64,000 bases of DNA, taken from positions 3,374,501 to 3,438,500 of the forward strand of contig NZ_CP029185.2 of NCBI RefSeq assembly GCF_003096015.2, written 5' to 3'. Within the stretch, counting starts at the first letter, position 1, and every line of letters begins with the position of its first letter. Both the position numbers and the translations under genes were made by a program. The notes beneath the pieces are model-generated. The model was not told the DNA's origin. It did no database searches and was given only the letters and a program-made list of their open reading frames with translations. Positions 9,871 through 19,469 of the stretch are shown piece by piece. The DNA comes from Limnobaculum parvum (GTDB taxonomy: Bacteria > Pseudomonadota > Gammaproteobacteria > Enterobacterales > Enterobacteriaceae).

Positions 9871-10436
9871 ACTGGGCCTTGGTTTAACTGGTATAAACGA
9901 ACGGTCATATTGATAGTCAAGCGAGGCCCCCCGTCCAGCGTTAGGTGGCTAATAGTTGTTAGACGGACTCCGTCACTAATCAATTTAATTAATTCAACAA
10001 ATTGGAAATAGTTAGCACTCACTTTTAATTGCCAGTCGTATAAGGTCAGCGTTCCTCGCTGAGAAACGAAGGGGGCACCGATGTCGATCAGATGACAGCC
10101 CGATGCTGAAATATATCCGGTAATCAGTCGAATAAACTCAGCGCCATTGTCCGGTTGATAATGATAGGGCTGGAGTTCACTCTCAATCTGCTGGATTTGC
10201 GCCTTCAGCAGGTTTATCTCCGGCAGAGCGGCCCATTGCTGTTGGTAAACCAACGCCTGTTGCTTTGCTTTATCTAACTGAATTTGAACCTGCTGATTAA
10301 CCTCAGTTAAAGGGACAACGGTGAAATACCAACCCAACATCCCCATCAGAATACTGGCAAAAGCGATGATGGAATGGCGCAGCCATAGCGGTGCGAATAT
10401 CACATACTGCCAGTCAATTTGTGCCCCCCCTATCAC
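9867..10436 (-). CDS. hofO: HofO, PilO-like inner-membrane assembly protein
   Basis: This 189-residue protein has one N-terminal transmembrane helix (about 20-40, SIIAFASILMGMLGWYF), a coiled-coil stretch (45-95, rich in Gln, Leu and Glu) and a periplasmic alpha/beta domain, as in PilO. PilO homologues pair with PilN/HofN in the inner-membrane platform. Four-base overlaps join it to both hofN (10433-10436) and hofP (9867-9870), so the operon is tightly coupled. Confidence 0.83.
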   Translation of the reverse strand: MIGGAQIDWQYVIFAPLWLRHSIIAFASILMGMLGWYFTVVPLTEVNQQVQIQLDKAKQQALVYQQQWAALPEINLLKAQIQQIESELQPYHYQPDNGAEFIRLITGYISASGCHLIDIGAPFVSQRGTLTLYDWQLKVSANYFQFVELIKLISDGVRLTTISHLTLDGGPRLTINMTVRLYQLNQGPV

Positions 10437-10978
10437 AACGCAGCCCCTGTCCAGTTGGCCGTAAAAATAAAAGAGAACACAGAAAATTCATCGTCCACGG
10501 CCATCATTTTCCCCAATTGAAGCCCTGCCATTAATGATGAGCGCCCTAACTTTTGCTGAAACTCCATAGCGCTCAGATAGCCATTACCCAGACCTTCAAT
10601 CACCAGTTTCTTTTCCTGAAATGCTATTTTTTTCAACCAAATGGAATTAGGTAAAGCAGATTCAATATCGGTAAATAATGTCTGCAATAAGAGAGACTGC
10701 TGTCTTATTTTCTGAGTTTGGTTCTGTAACTGAGTTAAGGTCGAGACAGTTTGTTGAATATCCTTAATGTGTTTAATTTCATTCAGCTTTATTGTGTTAG
10801 ATGCCGTCATATCTACCAGTCGTTTAGAGAGCATTTGCTGATGACTCATTGCAGCAAAGTAAGGGGCTATCAAGCAGAGTAATGTGGCCACTACATAGCA
10901 GAAAACCATCACAACAAAGCGTCGAATCGCCTTTTTTTGCCGTTGGGCTCGCCAAGGCAGAAAATTCACCAGAAGCAT
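10433..10978 (-). CDS. hofN: HofN, PilN-like inner-membrane assembly protein
   Basis: This PilN homologue has 181 residues from the chosen start. It begins MLLVNFLPWRAQRQ, matching the NFLPWR opening conserved in PilN/HofN, where this segment docks on PilM/HofM. A transmembrane helix follows (about 20-42), then a coiled coil and a periplasmic ferredoxin-like domain. The open frame extends upstream to 11086, but that part lies inside hofM and lacks family similarity. With the start used here, hofM and hofN share a TGATG junction. Confidence 0.85.
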   Translation of the reverse strand: MLLVNFLPWRAQRQKKAIRRFVVMVFCYVVATLLCLIAPYFAAMSHQQMLSKRLVDMTASNTIKLNEIKHIKDIQQTVSTLTQLQNQTQKIRQQSLLLQTLFTDIESALPNSIWLKKIAFQEKKLVIEGLGNGYLSAMEFQQKLGRSSLMAGLQLGKMMAVDDEFSVFSFIFTANWTGAAL

Positions 10979-11841
10979 CAACAATCCTCTGAACGTAGGG
11001 CAAGACCACATGCTAAAACAAACTGTTGAGGCGCTTCGGGTAACGGCGGTTGCATTTGTTGCAGTGCCACGAAAGGTGACCAGCATTGAATGTAAGAGGG
11101 AAAAGCTTCCGATGTTGGCAAACCGCTATAGCTAACCTGACTAACGGCATAGCCGCTGATTTGCCGATAAGTTTGCTGCGCATACTCGATTCGTTCCAAA
11201 ACCGTCATCGCATTATCAGGGATAACCTGATAATAAAAAGGATGGTTAAGCGGTGAAACCAACAGGTACTTTTCATACAGTTGATGAATCAACAACGAAT
11301 CAGTAGGTACACCGCCAGACAGTGCCATATAACGCAATACACAGGGGGTAGTATCGATAATGTCGGGAAAAATATCGGCACGAGCCAACTCGGTTTTCCA
11401 ATGTTCGATAACCGATCGCCGTGTTGCACTAACCACGATTTCCCCACTCGCCGACCGTTCGGAGCTCGTTGAAGAAATGAGCCGGTAATCGACTGCCAAT
11501 TCGCGAGCAGCTAACGAAAATAGCTTACTCATCGATGCCTCGACTAACCATGTCTGTTCTTGAAGAGAGAGTGAAGGCTCTGGTAGCTTTATTGACTGCT
11601 GTAGAATAACTTCAGCCGGTAGTGCAATTCGCAAAGAAACACGCTTTGGTAAATTACGCCGCCATTCCCTTAGAGCAGCCATGATTTCTGGTGATAACAT
11701 GGCTGTATTATCGCCAATACACGAGGATGAAACCGGCTGACAATGCCAGTGACGCAATTGCCAACCATATCGCTTGCGCTGTACCGCCAGTGCACAGAAG
11801 CTATTTTCCTGAATATCTAAGCCAACCTGCCAAATCTGCAT
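10978..11841 (-). CDS. hofM: HofM, PilM-like actin-fold assembly protein
   Basis: This first gene of hofMNOPQ encodes a 287-residue cytoplasmic protein of the PilM type, an actin-like fold that binds the NFLPWR tail of PilN. The opening WQVGLDIQENSFCALAVQ fits the first phosphate-loop strand of that fold. E. coli HofM is somewhat shorter (about 259). It is divergent from mrcA, as in E. coli, across about 130 bases that must hold both promoters. Confidence 0.85.
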   Translation of the reverse strand: MQIWQVGLDIQENSFCALAVQRKRYGWQLRHWHCQPVSSSCIGDNTAMLSPEIMAALREWRRNLPKRVSLRIALPAEVILQQSIKLPEPSLSLQEQTWLVEASMSKLFSLAARELAVDYRLISSTSSERSASGEIVVSATRRSVIEHWKTELARADIFPDIIDTTPCVLRYMALSGGVPTDSLLIHQLYEKYLLVSPLNHPFYYQVIPDNAMTVLERIEYAQQTYRQISGYAVSQVSYSGLPTSEAFPSYIQCWSPFVALQQMQPPLPEAPQQFVLACGLALRSEDC

Positions 11842-11974
11842 ATTCCAGAAATCTCCTTTCCCTTATTTTCTCTTATCCATCGATAAAAGAACGTATCCAC
11901 AATGTCATGTTGCCTTTATACTATCGGCCGATTGTTTATAAACCACTCAATGTCCATTGCATGGGAATTATCAG

Positions 11975-14593
11975 GTGAAGTTCGTAAAGTATTTGTTCGT
12001 CATTGCAATTTTTTGCTTTTTTTTGGGAATTGGCGCGATTTTTGGCCTCTATAAATACCTTGAACCGGAGCTACCGGATGTTTCAACGTTAAAAGAAGTC
12101 AAATTACAGATGCCTATGCAGGTATTTAGCGCTGAGGGTGAGCTTATTGCTCAATTTGGTGAAATGCGCCGTATTCCAGTGACGCTGAAACAAATGCCGC
12201 CTCAATTAATTCATGCATTTCTGGCAACCGAAGATAGCCGTTTCTATGAACACCACGGTCTTGACCCTATTGGTATTGCCCGTGCGCTAGTTGTTGCCGT
12301 TGGTGCAGGTTCAGCCCAACAAGGGGCTAGTACCATCACACAGCAGTTGGCAAGAAACTTCTTCCTTAGCCCTGAAAAAACCATTACGCGTAAGGCTAAA
12401 GAAGCCTTTCTGGCCATTCGTATTGAAAGATCGTTGACCAAAGATGAAATTCTTGAACTTTATCTGAATAAAATTTATCTAGGCTCACGGGCGTATGGTA
12501 TTGGTGCTGCCGCACACGTCTATTTCGGTAAAGATGTCAGCCAACTGACTTTAAGCGAAATGGCGATGATCGCCGGTCTGCCCAAAGCCCCATCCAGCTA
12601 TAATCCGATCAATAATCCTGAGCGCGCTCTGGCACGTCGTAATACCGTGCTTTATCGTATGCAGGAAGAAAAATACATTACTCAACAAGAGTATATGGAT
12701 GCCAAAAATTCACCATTGGTCGCCAACTACCATGAACCCGAAGTCGCATTTACCGCTTCTTATCTGTCGGAAATGGTACGTCAGGAAATGATTGATAGAT
12801 TTGGCGAAAATGCTTATACCGATGGCTATAAGGTTTACACCACTGTTACCAAATCCTTGCAAACAGCAGCAACCGATGCTGTTCGCAACAACATTATTGA
12901 TTACGATATGCGCCACGGCTACCGCGGTCCAGAACACGTGTTGTGGAAAGGGGCTGAAACCCCGTGGGGAAAAAAGCAAGTTATTGATTTTTTGAAAGGG
13001 GTGCCTAGTTATGGGCCTCTGATCCCTGCGGTGGTAACGAAAACGGAAAGCCAACATGCTACCGTTATGCTAAACGATGGTGAAGCGCTGGCATTACCTT
13101 TCTCGGCAATGCGTTGGGCCAGACCGTTCATTAACGATCGCGCAATGGGCGGCAGCCCAGGAAAAGTGACCGATGTCGTTAAAGTAGGTCAACAGATTTG
13201 GATCCGCAAAAGTGGTGATCACTGGGTTCTGTCACAGATCCCTGGCGTTAACTCTGCACTAATCTCATTAGACCCGCATGATGGTGCTATAAAAGCATTA
13301 GTAGGTGGATTTGATTTTAACCAAAGCAAATTCAACCGAGTGACTCAATCTGTTCGTCAGGCGGGATCTAACATTAAGCCATTTGTCTATGCTGCGGCGC
13401 TGGATAAAGGATTGACCCTTTCCACGCTGTTAACTGACTTGCCAATTACGTTAAACGTTGGCGGCGGCAGAACTTGGTCACCTAAAAACTCACCGCCAAC
13501 CTATGCAGGGCCTCTACGTTTACGGGTTGGTTTAGGTTTATCCAAAAACGTCATGATCGTTCGCGCAATGCGCACCATTGGCGTGGATTATGCCGCTGAT
13601 TTTCTACAACGCTTTGGTTTCCCTGAGCAAAATATTTCACGAACCGAGTCATTAGCACTAGGAGCCGCATCATTTACTCCGATGCAATTAGCTCGTGGTT
13701 ATGCGGTATTTGCTAACGGTGGTTATTTGGTTGATCCTTATTTTATCGCCAAGATTGAAAACGATACCGGTACGCTCATCTACAGCGCCACCCCTAAGGT
13801 CGCCTGTGGGTTTACCTGCGATCTTCCCGTTGTTTATGGTCCTACCGCAAAATCTCAGGCGATAGTGAGTAATACCGTTGACCCGCACAGTAAAGAAGAT
13901 GCGGAGGCCACTGCTGCGGCGCTGGCTGCGGTGGCAACAGGCAGCCTACCGAACGCAGATCCTGCCGATGACAGTTCCGATGATGTCGATCCATTAACTG
14001 AAAATGCGGTTAACAACATAGCTCCAGTGCCAAATCTGGCGAAAATTGATCCGTCCAAGACCCCTCCGGCGGATCCTTACGCTCCTCACGTTATCAGTTC
14101 TGAGTTGGCCTTCCTTATACAAGATGCACTGAAGAGTGATATCTCTGGCGAGCCGGGCGGTGGTTGGAACGGTACTGGTTGGCGTGCAGCAAGGGATCTG
14201 AAGCGTAATGATATCGGTGGTAAAACAGGGACGACCAACAGTTCAAAAGATGCTTGGTTCTCTGGTTTTGGCCCGTCTACCGTAACGTCGGTCTGGATTG
14301 GATTTGACGATCACCGTCGTGGCCTAGGCCGTGGTGAAGCCGGTGCACAGAGTGCTCAACCCGCTTGGATTGACTTCATGAAGGTGGCTCTGGATGGCTT
14401 ACCAGTACAGACGACGCCACAGCCTAAAGGCATTATCAGCGTGACTATTGATATGTCTACAGGGCAGCTTCCAAGCGGTGGTCGTAGCCGTTCAGAGTAC
14501 TTTATTAAAGGTACTGAACCGACTTCACGCGCTTACTCTGAGGTTGGTACTACCGTCACCGATAGCGGTGGTAACACCCATGAGTTGTTCTGA
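11975..14593 (+). CDS. mrcA: Penicillin-binding protein 1A
   Basis: This bifunctional peptidoglycan synthase is anchored in the inner membrane. I use the GTG start giving MKFVKYLF, which aligns with E. coli PBP1a and has a GGGAA ribosome site 8-12 bases upstream; the longer TTG-initiated frame from 11957 is unlikely. Residues 5-27 form the membrane anchor. The glycosyltransferase motif EDSRFYEHHG begins at Glu86. The transpeptidase nucleophile is Ser465 (SNIK), and KTGT starts at Lys750. A segment of about 60 residues around 635-700 is rich in Ala, Asp and Pro and differs from E. coli. A clear terminator follows. Confidence 0.96.
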   Translation: MKFVKYLFVIAIFCFFLGIGAIFGLYKYLEPELPDVSTLKEVKLQMPMQVFSAEGELIAQFGEMRRIPVTLKQMPPQLIHAFLATEDSRFYEHHGLDPIGIARALVVAVGAGSAQQGASTITQQLARNFFLSPEKTITRKAKEAFLAIRIERSLTKDEILELYLNKIYLGSRAYGIGAAAHVYFGKDVSQLTLSEMAMIAGLPKAPSSYNPINNPERALARRNTVLYRMQEEKYITQQEYMDAKNSPLVANYHEPEVAFTASYLSEMVRQEMIDRFGENAYTDGYKVYTTVTKSLQTAATDAVRNNIIDYDMRHGYRGPEHVLWKGAETPWGKKQVIDFLKGVPSYGPLIPAVVTKTESQHATVMLNDGEALALPFSAMRWARPFINDRAMGGSPGKVTDVVKVGQQIWIRKSGDHWVLSQIPGVNSALISLDPHDGAIKALVGGFDFNQSKFNRVTQSVRQAGSNIKPFVYAAALDKGLTLSTLLTDLPITLNVGGGRTWSPKNSPPTYAGPLRLRVGLGLSKNVMIVRAMRTIGVDYAADFLQRFGFPEQNISRTESLALGAASFTPMQLARGYAVFANGGYLVDPYFIAKIENDTGTLIYSATPKVACGFTCDLPVVYGPTAKSQAIVSNTVDPHSKEDAEATAAALAAVATGSLPNADPADDSSDDVDPLTENAVNNIAPVPNLAKIDPSKTPPADPYAPHVISSELAFLIQDALKSDISGEPGGGWNGTGWRAARDLKRNDIGGKTGTTNSSKDAWFSGFGPSTVTSVWIGFDDHRRGLGRGEAGAQSAQPAWIDFMKVALDGLPVQTTPQPKGIISVTIDMSTGQLPSGGRSRSEYFIKGTEPTSRAYSEVGTTVTDSGGNTHELF

Positions 14594-14620
14594 TAAATTT
14601 TAGAATCATTAACGTAGAAA

Positions 14621-14645
14621 GGCCGTTCAGTTGAACGGCCTTTTT
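14621..14645 (+). terminator. Intrinsic terminator of mrcA
   Basis: GGCCGTTC (14621-14628), loop AGTT and GAACGGCC (14633-14640) are followed by TTTTT. An A-run precedes it, so it may also act for nudE on the other strand. Confidence 0.88.
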
Positions 14646-14660
14646 GTCATTTAATCGATA

Positions 14661-15224
14661 CTACGACTCGACTCGCTGCTGCAAATATTCCCGCGCTAAA
14701 AACAATGCGCTAACATTACGCGCTTCGTTAAAATCCGCTTCATTAAGCAAATCGATCATGGTCTCCTGCGGCCAAGTCACCAGCGTCAGGGGTTCCGGCT
14801 CATCCCCTTCCAGTTTCTGGACATAGAGATCTTCAGCCAACACGATGGTCATGGTACTGGCAAAATAGGTCGGGGCCAATGTCAACTTTGATAGGATAGT
14901 CAGTTTTTTTGCACCATAACCAATCTCTTCCATCAGTTCACGGTTAGCAGCAACCAACACATCCTCATCCGGTTCTACCAGACCCTTAGGAAAACCCAAC
15001 TCATAGTCTTCAATGGCTACGGCATATTCACGAATCAATAAAATATTGTCACCACTCACGGGAACGATCATCACCGCTTGGCGGCCTTCCGGTAGCAGGC
15101 GTTCGTAAACCCGGTTTTCTCCGTTGCTGAAAGCTAAATCAACTGACTGAATACGAAACATGCGAGAACGTGCGATTGTCTCAACATTTAGTATCTGGGG
15201 CTTCTGCTGCACTTTACTCATCAA
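14661..15224 (-). CDS. nudE: ADP-sugar/ADP compounds hydrolase NudE
   Basis: This Nudix hydrolase acts on ADP-ribose, Ap3A and NADH in the E. coli enzyme. The full Nudix box (G-x5-E-x7-REU-x-EE-x-G-U) is visible at residues 81-103 with REL and EEIG. At 187 residues it has normal length. It sits between mrcA and igaA, divergent from igaA, as in E. coli. Confidence 0.94.
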   Translation of the reverse strand: MMSKVQQKPQILNVETIARSRMFRIQSVDLAFSNGENRVYERLLPEGRQAVMIVPVSGDNILLIREYAVAIEDYELGFPKGLVEPDEDVLVAANRELMEEIGYGAKKLTILSKLTLAPTYFASTMTIVLAEDLYVQKLEGDEPEPLTLVTWPQETMIDLLNEADFNEARNVSALFLAREYLQQRVES

Positions 15225-15572
15225 AGATGACCTCGGGGATAATTCCTTTCATACCAATAATAATGTTAACTGGCTTATACTTATTATTACTGACAATATG
15301 AAGCATTAATATGACAATATTTCGGAAGTAGCACGCAATTCGTCTTACTGGCTTTGTATTCTGGCTGATACCACTTTACTATAAGTAAATGTTTACATCA
15401 GCTTTTTGATACCATCGTAAACTAACTATAAGATAGTTTAGATCAACAAAACTGATACGCTAAAAGGTGCAGACAAGAGAGCTTCTGACAGTTGCCCGCT
15501 GAATGAAAAACTTAGCCCCTATTTATCAATCAATATACGACAGAATGGCAGGCCAACGAGTGAGAGTTATCC
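15225..15572. other. Divergent nudE/igaA control region
   Basis: This 348-base AT-rich region is without a gene. It contains a sigma-70-like promoter pointing to igaA (separate entry) and a short palindrome TAAACTA/TAGTTTA at 15418-15440 overlapping that promoter, which could be an operator. Nothing else is recognised. Confidence 0.5.
15406..15434 (+). promoter_or_regulatory. Candidate sigma-70 promoter of igaA
   Basis: TTGATA (15406-15411) and TAAGAT (15429-15434) are spaced by 17 bases. The leader to the igaA ATG would be about 130 bases. The spacer and -10 contain arms of an inverted repeat (15418-15424, 15434-15440). Confidence 0.4.
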
Positions 15573-17753
15573 ATGTTTCCCAGTGATGATATAAGCATAT
15601 TTACCCTATTACTGCTTATCATTTTTATTGCGCTGTCCAGCGTAGGGTTCTACCAATTGTTTATTCACTGGAGGGCGAAAAACGACCAATCTCAGGCTGA
15701 TCATCTGCCTTTTGTACATAATAGCACCCGTAAACTCTCAACAGATGAAACGTTGGCCATCAATGAGTATCTCGAATTCTTGGAAAAAGTACGCAAAGAG
15801 GGAAATAAATCAGGTTCTTTCCTGAAATCAGCCCTGATTCCCTATAGCGATAATGTATACTCTTCCAACTCACCGATTATGTCGTTACCTTCTCCTGACG
15901 ATAAAGAAAATATAAGACGTTATTACATTGATGGTATTGAGGTTTATTTAGAACCTGAATGGATTGAGTATATTGAAAATAATAATCAGGTTGATATCAT
16001 CAAAACACAGACCATTCCGCTGGTTATCTCGCTAAACAATCATAAGCTGACTGACTTTGTACAGTCCAAGCACCCAAATAATACCGCTACGGTACCTCAA
16101 CTTAAACATCCGGCACCAAAAGACAAAGAGAACAGTGATAATGTTGAGTTGATTCGTCTACGCAAAGAGACCACGGCTGAATACAATCTAAAGCCGAAAA
16201 AGAAAGTGTATGAATCCCTCATTATCGCCCTCTCTTACGTTCTTTTCTTCTTTAGCCTGATTAGTTCTACTGAATTGTTACCTTGGCTAGTCGTTCTGGC
16301 GATCATGCTGTTGGGTATCGGTATTTGGCGCATGTTCCGTGGTGAACTAAAGCAAACTCAATATAATATCCACTGCTTACGTGGTATTCCCAAGCGCTGG
16401 GGATTATTTGGTGAATCGGATAACGGTCAGTTAACCAATATTTCTATTGGCGCTATCGACCTCATCTACCCACCGCACTGGCAGCCTTATGTCGGTTACG
16501 ATCTCGATCATAAAACCAATATTGATATTTATCTGAATCGTTATGTGGTAAAGCAGGGGAAATTCCTCTCGCTGCATAATGAATCGGTTAATTTTCCACT
16601 CTTTCATTGGGGAAAAAACCTTGTACTGGCGTTATCTTCTCTACTCGTGATCATATTCTTGCTGACGTCAATTCCTATGAAGCGGCCTCTGGATCTCAGT
16701 TTGGCCCTGCTGGATGGTTCAAAAAACATCAGTGTGACCTCGCCGGAACAGCTTAAGACCTCACAAATTGAAATTGGCGATCACTTAACTGTTCAAGGCT
16801 CCGGTATGTGCAGTATTCCCGCTATTTACCGTAGCGATATCCTTTATCCCTTTATGCCTTTTGACTGTACAGAAATGTATTGGGGTTCAGTAAATTTACC
16901 TTCTCTACCGTCATCAGAAGTGATTGATAACGCGATTGCGCTGCTAGATACCATGAACTATCAGCTTAATCCGCTAAATAATCAGGCGATAAAAAACAAT
17001 CCTGACTTGGCCAGAACCGCAGAACGCGCAGGCATGACTGTAGTGCCAGATTTTTCTGACATTGTGCTAAAAACCGAAAATTTATGTAAAGATTCGGGTG
17101 ACTGTCGCCGGTTGAAGAGTTCATTGCTGATTTTAAGTAATGAAAAAGACTGGGATGAACTGGTAGAAAAATCGCAGGTTCATTCATTGAAAGACACCGA
17201 TGTTTTCCTACGCCCAGTAGCGGCGGATACACTTCGTTCACAGGTAAATTCGATTGTTTCATCATTCTTCTACAGCCAGACCCATCAGGCAGCACAAGCG
17301 CTATACAATAAACCGAAAGGCGGATTTTATATTCGTAATGATGATGACGAGATGCAGATGGTCGACAGTGATGAAATCAAAGAATTGACCCATCCAAGCA
17401 TTCCGTTGAACACTCTGTATGACAATACAGCGATTAAACAGTGGTTTGAGTTACAGCGCCTATCGAACAAGCTACTGAACGCTCACTTTAGCGCCAGCGG
17501 TATTGTGATTGATATTCAACCCATTGAAAATGGCACCACCAAAATCTCACTACACAGTGAGTCCAGCTTGGTTTCATTCTGGCGTTATGTGGGAGCCAGC
17601 CTACTGTTTATCATTATGACCTTTAGCCTGATTTATAACATCACGCTATTCATTATTCGGCTACGCAAAAACACCCATCGGACAGAAAAAATTCAGGGTT
17701 ATTACGATCGCTGTTTTGCCAAGGATTTCAGACACACCGTTCAACAAAGCTAA
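15573..17753 (+). CDS. igaA: IgaA, inner-membrane attenuator of the Rcs phosphorelay
   Basis: This is the homologue of E. coli YrfF / Salmonella IgaA, which restrains RcsD signalling and is normally essential when Rcs is present. The 726-residue protein has the expected topology: an N-terminal helix (about 10-29), a cytoplasmic domain, a helix pair near 215-255, another helix near 350-372, a large periplasmic domain with four Cys in its central part, and a final helix near 670-695. E. coli IgaA is about 711 residues. In E. coli yrfG follows; here it is absent and hslR follows after a hairpin. Confidence 0.93.
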   Translation: MFPSDDISIFTLLLLIIFIALSSVGFYQLFIHWRAKNDQSQADHLPFVHNSTRKLSTDETLAINEYLEFLEKVRKEGNKSGSFLKSALIPYSDNVYSSNSPIMSLPSPDDKENIRRYYIDGIEVYLEPEWIEYIENNNQVDIIKTQTIPLVISLNNHKLTDFVQSKHPNNTATVPQLKHPAPKDKENSDNVELIRLRKETTAEYNLKPKKKVYESLIIALSYVLFFFSLISSTELLPWLVVLAIMLLGIGIWRMFRGELKQTQYNIHCLRGIPKRWGLFGESDNGQLTNISIGAIDLIYPPHWQPYVGYDLDHKTNIDIYLNRYVVKQGKFLSLHNESVNFPLFHWGKNLVLALSSLLVIIFLLTSIPMKRPLDLSLALLDGSKNISVTSPEQLKTSQIEIGDHLTVQGSGMCSIPAIYRSDILYPFMPFDCTEMYWGSVNLPSLPSSEVIDNAIALLDTMNYQLNPLNNQAIKNNPDLARTAERAGMTVVPDFSDIVLKTENLCKDSGDCRRLKSSLLILSNEKDWDELVEKSQVHSLKDTDVFLRPVAADTLRSQVNSIVSSFFYSQTHQAAQALYNKPKGGFYIRNDDDEMQMVDSDEIKELTHPSIPLNTLYDNTAIKQWFELQRLSNKLLNAHFSASGIVIDIQPIENGTTKISLHSESSLVSFWRYVGASLLFIIMTFSLIYNITLFIIRLRKNTHRTEKIQGYYDRCFAKDFRHTVQQS

Positions 17754-17772
17754 TATCAGCTTTTCATCTTTA

Positions 17773-17805
17773 GGGCGAAATACCTTGATTTATTGTATTT
17801 CGCCC
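17773..17805 (+). terminator. Perfect 11-bp hairpin after igaA
   Basis: GGGCGAAATAC (17773-17783) and GTATTTCGCCC (17795-17805) form a perfect stem with an 11-base loop. No T-run follows, so it may protect the igaA 3' end or attenuate read-through into hslR. It occupies the place where E. coli has yrfG. Confidence 0.5.
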
Positions 17806-17908
17806 ATATGTTGAAGTATCGGCAATTTCATCCCCGTTTCATACTCCCGGCAAGCGCAATAGCGAAGTTAGCTATTCCATCTATTGCCGGAGTCATTCAG
17901 GAGAATCA

Positions 17909-18316
17909 GTGATGGCAACTCCACTCGAAGAACAGGGCATTCGGCTCGATAAGTGGCTTTGGGCTGCCCGCTTTTATAAAACGAGAGCCATTGCTAGAGA
18001 AATGGTTGATGGTGGCAAGGTTCATTACAACGGTCAGCGTTCCAAACCCAGCAAACTGGTAGAGATTGGTGCTGAAATTCGCCTGAGACAGGGGAATGAT
18101 GAAAGAACCATCATAGTTAATGCCTTGAGTATACAGCGCCGGGGAGCCAACGAAGCACAGCAGCTTTATCAGGAAACGCCGGAGAGCGTGATTAAAAGAG
18201 AAAACATTTCTCAGTCACGCAAGCTGAACGCATTAACAATGCCTCATCCGGACCGCCGCCCGGACAAGAAAGAGCGCCGTAATCTGATAAAATTTAAATA
18301 TGGTGATGATGAGTAA
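17909..18316 (+). CDS. hslR: Heat shock protein 15 (ribosome-associated, S4 domain)
   Basis: This RNA-binding protein recognises free 50S subunits carrying nascent chains and recycles them. The S4 domain is at residues about 10-62 ([21 protein letters not shown] onward), with a basic C-terminal tail. At 135 residues it matches E. coli Hsp15 (133). It is followed after 47 bases by hslO, so the two form a heat-shock pair. Confidence 0.95.
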   Translation: MMATPLEEQGIRLDKWLWAARFYKTRAIAREMVDGGKVHYNGQRSKPSKLVEIGAEIRLRQGNDERTIIVNALSIQRRGANEAQQLYQETPESVIKRENISQSRKLNALTMPHPDRRPDKKERRNLIKFKYGDDE

Positions 18317-18363
18317 TCTCCCGCTGTTTTGAGAATAGTCATTGCCCTAACGAGAGAAAATAC

Positions 18364-19248
18364 ATGCAAAACGCCGATCTGTTACACCGCTATTTATTTG
18401 AAAAACATGATGTTAGAGGTGAACTGATCTCACTCAGTGACACCTATTGTCAAATTCTTGAGAACCATGACTATCCGGTTGCGGTACAGCGCCTGCTGGG
18501 GGAGATGTTAGTTGCTACCAGCTTGCTTACCGCTACACTAAAATTTGATGGTGATATCACCGTTCAACTTCAGGGCGATGGCCCGGTTAAGCTGGCGGTG
18601 ATTAACGGCAATAATCTCCAAGAGATGCGCGGTGTTGCTCGCCTCCAGGGAGAGGTGAGTGATAACTTCACGCTGAAACAAATGATTGGCAATGGTTATC
18701 TGGTTATTACCATCATTCCTAAAGAAGGCGAACGTTATCAGGGCGTCGTTGGTCTGGAAGGTGAAACCGTTGCTGAATGTATTGAGGCCTATTTCCTCCA
18801 ATCCGAGCAGCTCCCTACTCGCCTGTTTATCAGAACTGGAGCTTATCAAGGGAAAGCGGCGGCAGCGGGGATGCTGTTACAAGTTCTGCCGGCCCACAAA
18901 GGCAATGATAATGAATTTGAGCATCTGGCAACGTTGACGGGAACCGTCAAAGCAGAAGAGCTCTTCTCTCTGAACGTCGAAGAAGTTCTGCACCGTTTAT
19001 ATCATGAAGAGGATGTAACCCTATTCGATGGTCAAAACGTTAGCTTCCGTTGCACTTGCTCCAGAGAGCGTAGCGCACAAGCCTTAATGGCTGTTGCACA
19101 GGATGAAATTGATTCTTTAATTGCTGAAGAGGGTCATATTGATATCCACTGCGATTATTGTGGTAATCACTACCTGTTTGAAAAAATGGATATTGATGCC
19201 TTAAGATTAAATGGCAGCACCACGTTAGAAAACGACACGCGTCATTAA
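18364..19248 (+). CDS. hslO: Redox-regulated chaperone Hsp33
   Basis: This chaperone is activated by oxidation and unfolding. The four zinc-binding cysteines that form the redox switch are present as CxC (Cys230, Cys232) and CxxC (Cys263, Cys266). At 294 residues it matches the family (E. coli 292). It is the distal gene of hslR-hslO and is followed by a clear intrinsic terminator. Confidence 0.96.
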   Translation: MQNADLLHRYLFEKHDVRGELISLSDTYCQILENHDYPVAVQRLLGEMLVATSLLTATLKFDGDITVQLQGDGPVKLAVINGNNLQEMRGVARLQGEVSDNFTLKQMIGNGYLVITIIPKEGERYQGVVGLEGETVAECIEAYFLQSEQLPTRLFIRTGAYQGKAAAAGMLLQVLPAHKGNDNEFEHLATLTGTVKAEELFSLNVEEVLHRLYHEEDVTLFDGQNVSFRCTCSRERSAQALMAVAQDEIDSLIAEEGHIDIHCDYCGNHYLFEKMDIDALRLNGSTTLENDTRH

Positions 19249-19257
19249 TACACGCAG

Positions 19258-19293
19258 TGCCGGGAATGAAGCATCATTATTCCCGGCATTTTT
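19258..19293 (+). terminator. Intrinsic terminator of hslO
   Basis: TGCCGGGAAT (19258-19267) pairs with ATTCCCGGCA (19279-19288) across an 11-base loop and is followed directly by TTTTT. Confidence 0.9.
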
Positions 19294-19469
19294 ATCTTTA
19301 TTCTCTGCTTATATCCCCTCATTAATCGTTTCACTTCTCAGTTACAGCAATGCAGATCGCATCTTCTATCAAAATTTAGAACAATATGCCGATCCTTGAT
19401 AGTTATCTCAGTCATCGTCAGGAAAGCCTTTACAATAAGCATCAGTATTCATCTTTTTAAGGAAAAATT

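Noticed and set aside
10979..11086. N-terminal extension of hofN
   Set aside because: Lies wholly in hofM; HofN/PilN proteins begin near NFLPWR, which follows the inner Met.
12710..13057. 115-codon frame antisense to mrcA
   Set aside because: Shadow of a well-conserved penicillin-binding protein.
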